Below, in pieces: positions 61,352 through 64,000 of a stretch of 64,000 nucleotides of DNA. Where the stretch lies: positions 1 through 64,000 of the forward strand of contig NZ_JBHTBW010000004.1 of the NCBI RefSeq assembly GCF_042665195.1, read 5' to 3'. The notes beneath the pieces were generated by a model. That model was not told the origin of the DNA and made no database searches. It saw nothing but the letters and a program-made list of their open reading frames with translations. Position 1 is the stretch's first letter, and each line of letters starts with the position of its first letter. Origin of the DNA: Laceyella putida (GTDB lineage: Bacteria > Bacillota > Bacilli > Thermoactinomycetales > Thermoactinomycetaceae). The position numbers and the translations under genes are program-made.

Positions 61352-62605
61352 TTAGAAAAAAGTGGTGCAAACGGGAGTCGCCACTTTGGGAAACAAGGCG
61401 AGCAGGGCTTGCGTTGCCGCCGGCTCCGATACCGTCACTTGGCCATATGTGAGCAAGGTATCGAGGGAGACCGCTCCATATAAGAGCGCGGATAAATCGC
61501 TGATATCCATGTGGACGACAGGCGCCTCGCCCTTATGGTTGCTCAGGGTGGGTTTCCCTTCCGCAAACTGGATGGTGAAACGTTGTTCGTTTTCCGTCAG
61601 AAAGGAATCGCGGATATGGAAGGTGAAGACGGCATTCACCTTGCCGAAGGGATAGATGGCAGGGGTGGTTAGTGCCCGCTTGGCATTCAGTATGCGAACC
61701 ATGAGCCCGGCTCCCGTTGTGTGCATTTCATGCGACAGCGGGGGGATCATGTTGTAAGTCCCGTTGCGCGGATCATCAAACAAATGGTAAAATTCACGAT
61801 CCTGCACATAGAAAACAACCCGCTGGAATTGGTCCGCCTGACTATGCAAAAAGGCGAAAAAGGCCTGGTGCACGGCAGGCTCCTCCGCGATCCACTCCTT
61901 GACGTGCAAGTCATTATGGAAAGCGTTTTTGGGGTGATTGTTCTGGAATTGGAACGTCATGTATCCGTGAATGAGATGGCCGCGCTTATAACCCACGATG
62001 CGGTTTTTCTTGTCTGTGAACCAGCGCTTGATGTCTTGGTCTGATATTTCAATCATCCCATGCGTTTTTTCCATCACACGCTGATAGCACTCCCGCAATT
62101 GCGGGATATCCGCCTCGGTCAGATAAGTGAGCTGCTCTTTGCCTTGACCTTTGGGGATCGATGCGGGTTGAATGCGATATTCGTACCAGGTGGTGCCAAA
62201 CCCAAAGCCCATTCTCTTATAAAAATCGGGGCGGAAGGAGTAGAGGAACGCAATGTGGGCCCCTTGCCCGCGATAGTGCCGCAAGAAAAAAGTGAGCAAT
62301 TCCTTGGCGATTTTCTCTTTTTTGTGGAGAAGATCCACCGCAACGCTTCCCACGCCCCCCGCCAGGAGTTTGGAACCGTGCCAATTGACGGTGTAGTCAT
62401 ACAAACGCATGCCGCCCACCATCTGTTCATCGCGGTAGTACGCATAAAAGCGAGAGGGTCCCGGATCCTTGATGGAAGCCAGGACTTGCTTCCTGAATGG
62501 TTGCACCGTCTCCTCCCTTGTGGCGTCAAAGGAAGGGTAAGCATTGGCAATCAAGGAGATTAATGCGTCTATTTCATTCGGGGTGATGGAACGAATCTCG
62601 TTCAA
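61352..62605 (-). CDS. Eis-like GNAT N-acetyltransferase
   Basis: 417 residues with the Eis layout of two GNAT domains and an SCP2-like C-terminal domain. N-terminal GNAT: LAGGVGSVAVDLLHKKEKIA is the acetyl-CoA-binding motif (V-x3-x-R/K-x-x-G/A variant), then FLYSFRPDFYKRMGFGFGT with the Tyr. The chain ends CTTFF; in Eis the terminal carboxylate acts as catalytic base. Eis proteins acetylate several amines of aminoglycosides or Lys residues of proteins. TTG start follows AAAGGATG. The native substrate is unknown. Confidence 0.85.
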   Translation of the reverse strand: MNEIRSITPNEIDALISLIANAYPSFDATREETVQPFRKQVLASIKDPGPSRFYAYYRDEQMVGGMRLYDYTVNWHGSKLLAGGVGSVAVDLLHKKEKIAKELLTFFLRHYRGQGAHIAFLYSFRPDFYKRMGFGFGTTWYEYRIQPASIPKGQGKEQLTYLTEADIPQLRECYQRVMEKTHGMIEISDQDIKRWFTDKKNRIVGYKRGHLIHGYMTFQFQNNHPKNAFHNDLHVKEWIAEEPAVHQAFFAFLHSQADQFQRVVFYVQDREFYHLFDDPRNGTYNMIPPLSHEMHTTGAGLMVRILNAKRALTTPAIYPFGKVNAVFTFHIRDSFLTENEQRFTIQFAEGKPTLSNHKGEAPVVHMDISDLSALLYGAVSLDTLLTYGQVTVSEPAATQALLALFPKVATPVCTTFF

Positions 62606-63051
62606 GAAGCTTCATCCTTTCTGCGATCATCAATGACAACGATCACTCTTAAAAGGTAGCATTGCCTGATAGGCGAAACAAGTGGGAATGGGGCCAATCG
62701 ATCGAACAATAGGGGAAATCAGAATAAGGGAAAAGAGGAAGAGATTTTTGAAAGCTTCGTTACTGGGAGCTGTTAATCAAGCTTCGTTAAGAACGAAGAA
62801 GAAAAGCGGGCAACACTAAGAACGACAGTGACTTTGCCCTCAAGCTTACGAGGACAGGCCCGTGCCGGAGTTCGGTGACGGAGCGACTTCCCGATAAAGC
62901 GACCAAGGAACGCAGACTAAAATCACTCCGGGGCCCCTTTATCAGCAAGCTTGGACATTCGTTCATCCTTGACAGTGAAGGCGTTGCCCGCCCCATTATG
63001 CGGGAGCGGGCGATGTTTGCGTATAACCTGGTGCACTCTGCGCCATCATGT
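62606..63051. other. 446-base region without a confident gene
   Basis: It separates two minus-strand genes. A plus-strand frame from GTG at 62875 to 63090 (71 codons, GGAG five bases upstream) reads TERLPDKATKERRLKSLRGP and could be a remnant, but it runs into the 3' end of the sigma-54 activator gene and I do not call it. CCCGCCCCATTATGCGGG near 62980 is a small hairpin that might end a transcript. Confidence 0.3.
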
Positions 63052-64000
63052 CTATTCCTTCAACCCGTACTTCTTCATTTTGTTATATAACGTCCCCCGC
63101 GATATTCCCAGCAACTTAGCGGCGGCGGATTTGTTCCCGTAAGTGGTGCGGAGGGCGTTTTGGATCGCTTGACATTCCGAACCGGCGTCGTTTTCATCTC
63201 CGGGGAGGGTCAAGGGGAGGGGCGTCTCGCCATGGAGTCGCGGCACCTGCACCGTGGTGGGGAGATGTTCACGGCGGATCTGTCCATCGTCCGTCAGGAT
63301 GACCAGCCGTTCGATCATGTTGCGGAGCTGGCGAATATTCCCCGGCCAGTTGTAATTCATCAAGGTGACGATCACTTCCGGGCTGAAATGGGGAACCGGT
63401 TTTCCGTATTGCACGGCGATTTCCCGGGCAAACAATTGAATCAATTCGGGAATGTCTTCAACCCGGTCGCGCAGGGGCGGCACTTCGATGGACACCACAT
63501 TGAGGCGGTAGAAGAGATCCTCACGAAAGGCCCCGGCGGCAACGCGCTCTTCCAAAATCCGATTGGTTGCGGCAATGATGCGGATATCCACATGGACCGG
63601 TTCCGTGCCCCCCACGCGGTAAAATTGTTTCTCCTGCAACACGCGCAACAGCTTCACTTGCATGTCCAACGGAAGTTCGCCGATTTCATCCAGAAAAAGC
63701 GTGCCTTTGTGCGCCAACTCCAGTTTGCCCGGTTTGCCCGTGCGATCGGCTCCCGTAAAGGCGCCACCCTTATAGCCGAACAGTTCGCTTTCAAAGAGAG
63801 ATGCCGGGATCGCTCCGCAGTTGATGGCAACAAAGGGTTGATCCGCCCGCCCGCTGCCGTGATGAATGGCATGGGCAAACAATTCTTTGCCCACACCCGA
63901 TTCTCCCGTGATGAGTACCGTTGCGTCGGTGGGAGCGACACGGCGCGCCACTTGAATCGCTTGCAAAATGGCCGGGCCGTTTCCCTTGATGCGATGGAAG
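63052..64000 (-). CDS. Sigma-54-dependent transcriptional activator (N-terminus outside window)
   Basis: 316 codons are present and the frame remains open to the window edge. The AAA+ domain has Walker A GESGVGKELFA, the GAFTGA loop that contacts sigma-54 (GGAFTGADRTG), Walker B GTLFLDEIGELP, sensor I IIAATNR and the arginine-finger region FREDLFYRLNVV. A C-terminal Fis-type helix-turn-helix (NKSAAAKLLGISRGTLYNKM) binds the enhancer. The missing N-terminal sensor domain decides the signal. Such activators drive amino-acid, acetoin or PTS operons in Bacillales. Confidence 0.92.
   Translation of the reverse strand, partial: FHRIKGNGPAILQAIQVARRVAPTDATVLITGESGVGKELFAHAIHHGSGRADQPFVAINCGAIPASLFESELFGYKGGAFTGADRTGKPGKLELAHKGTLFLDEIGELPLDMQVKLLRVLQEKQFYRVGGTEPVHVDIRIIAATNRILEERVAAGAFREDLFYRLNVVSIEVPPLRDRVEDIPELIQLFAREIAVQYGKPVPHFSPEVIVTLMNYNWPGNIRQLRNMIERLVILTDDGQIRREHLPTTVQVPRLHGETPLPLTLPGDENDAGSECQAIQNALRTTYGNKSAAAKLLGISRGTLYNKMKKYGLKE

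Noticed and set aside
62875..63090. 71-codon frame with GTG start and a nearby GGAG
   Set aside because: It overlaps the end of the sigma-54 activator on the other strand and has no recognisable sequence features.

Overview
The window reads as chromosomal DNA of a low-to-mid G+C, Gram-positive, Bacillales-type bacterium. The signs are strong GGAGG-type ribosome binding sites, frequent TTG/GTG starts, Bacillus-like gene sets (DUF420/YozB protein, a YvgK-like regulator with modAB, SwrC-like RND pump), a CGAAC-N4-GTTCG SOS box and Fur boxes of the TGATTATCA type. A Thermoactinomycetaceae-like host is a guess that I cannot prove from the sequence.

Layout. 0-10 kb: an interrupted IS110 fragment, a YhhN membrane protein, a small secreted protein, an acyl-CoA synthetase, a secreted GH16 beta-glucanase with a C-terminal glucan-binding module, a CitMHS citrate transporter, an exported 5'-nucleotidase and homoserine dehydrogenase. 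10-22.5 kb is a stretch of decay: a frameshifted HAD phosphatase, an erythromycin-esterase-like gene in two separated broken pieces, a truncated ECF41-type sigma factor next to an intact AhpD-like gene carrying an ECF41-type promoter, a heterodimeric ABC exporter with one frameshift in each half, a coiled-coil gene read in three frames, and a VOC/MFS fusion remnant. A serine hydrolase and short TA-flanked mobile repeats lie among them. 22.7-28 kb: a two-component system followed by a large RND efflux transporter. 28.2-32.1 kb: a small protein with three FCRxNPWHxxCR repeats, then six tightly packed genes for membrane-anchored, mostly coiled-coil proteins of unknown function.

32.4-44.1 kb: a complete nine-gene sbnABCDEFGHI-type operon for the carboxylate siderophore staphyloferrin B, behind two Fur boxes. 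SbnI should supply O-phosphoserine, SbnA and SbnB make L-2,3-diaminopropionate, SbnG makes citrate, SbnH decarboxylates, three NIS synthetases (SbnC, SbnE, SbnF) assemble the molecule and SbnD exports it. No uptake system is present in the window.

44.2-64 kb: a clpP paralogue with an ArsR-like regulator and a small unknown protein, a PEP-synthase/rifampin-phosphotransferase-like enzyme behind TetR-type palindromes and another mobile repeat, modAB with a divergent HTH/binding-protein regulator, a second two-component system, an aminotransferase, an aldo/keto reductase with one nonsense codon, a Mug-type glycosylase, an SOS box, a candidate small RNA, a DeoR regulator, a methyltransferase, a Nudix hydrolase, an Eis-like acetyltransferase and, running off the end, a sigma-54 activator.

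The most promising undescribed items are the six-gene membrane coiled-coil cluster, the tandem Cys/Trp repeat protein and the small RNA near 58.6 kb. No tRNA, rRNA or CRISPR array was seen.
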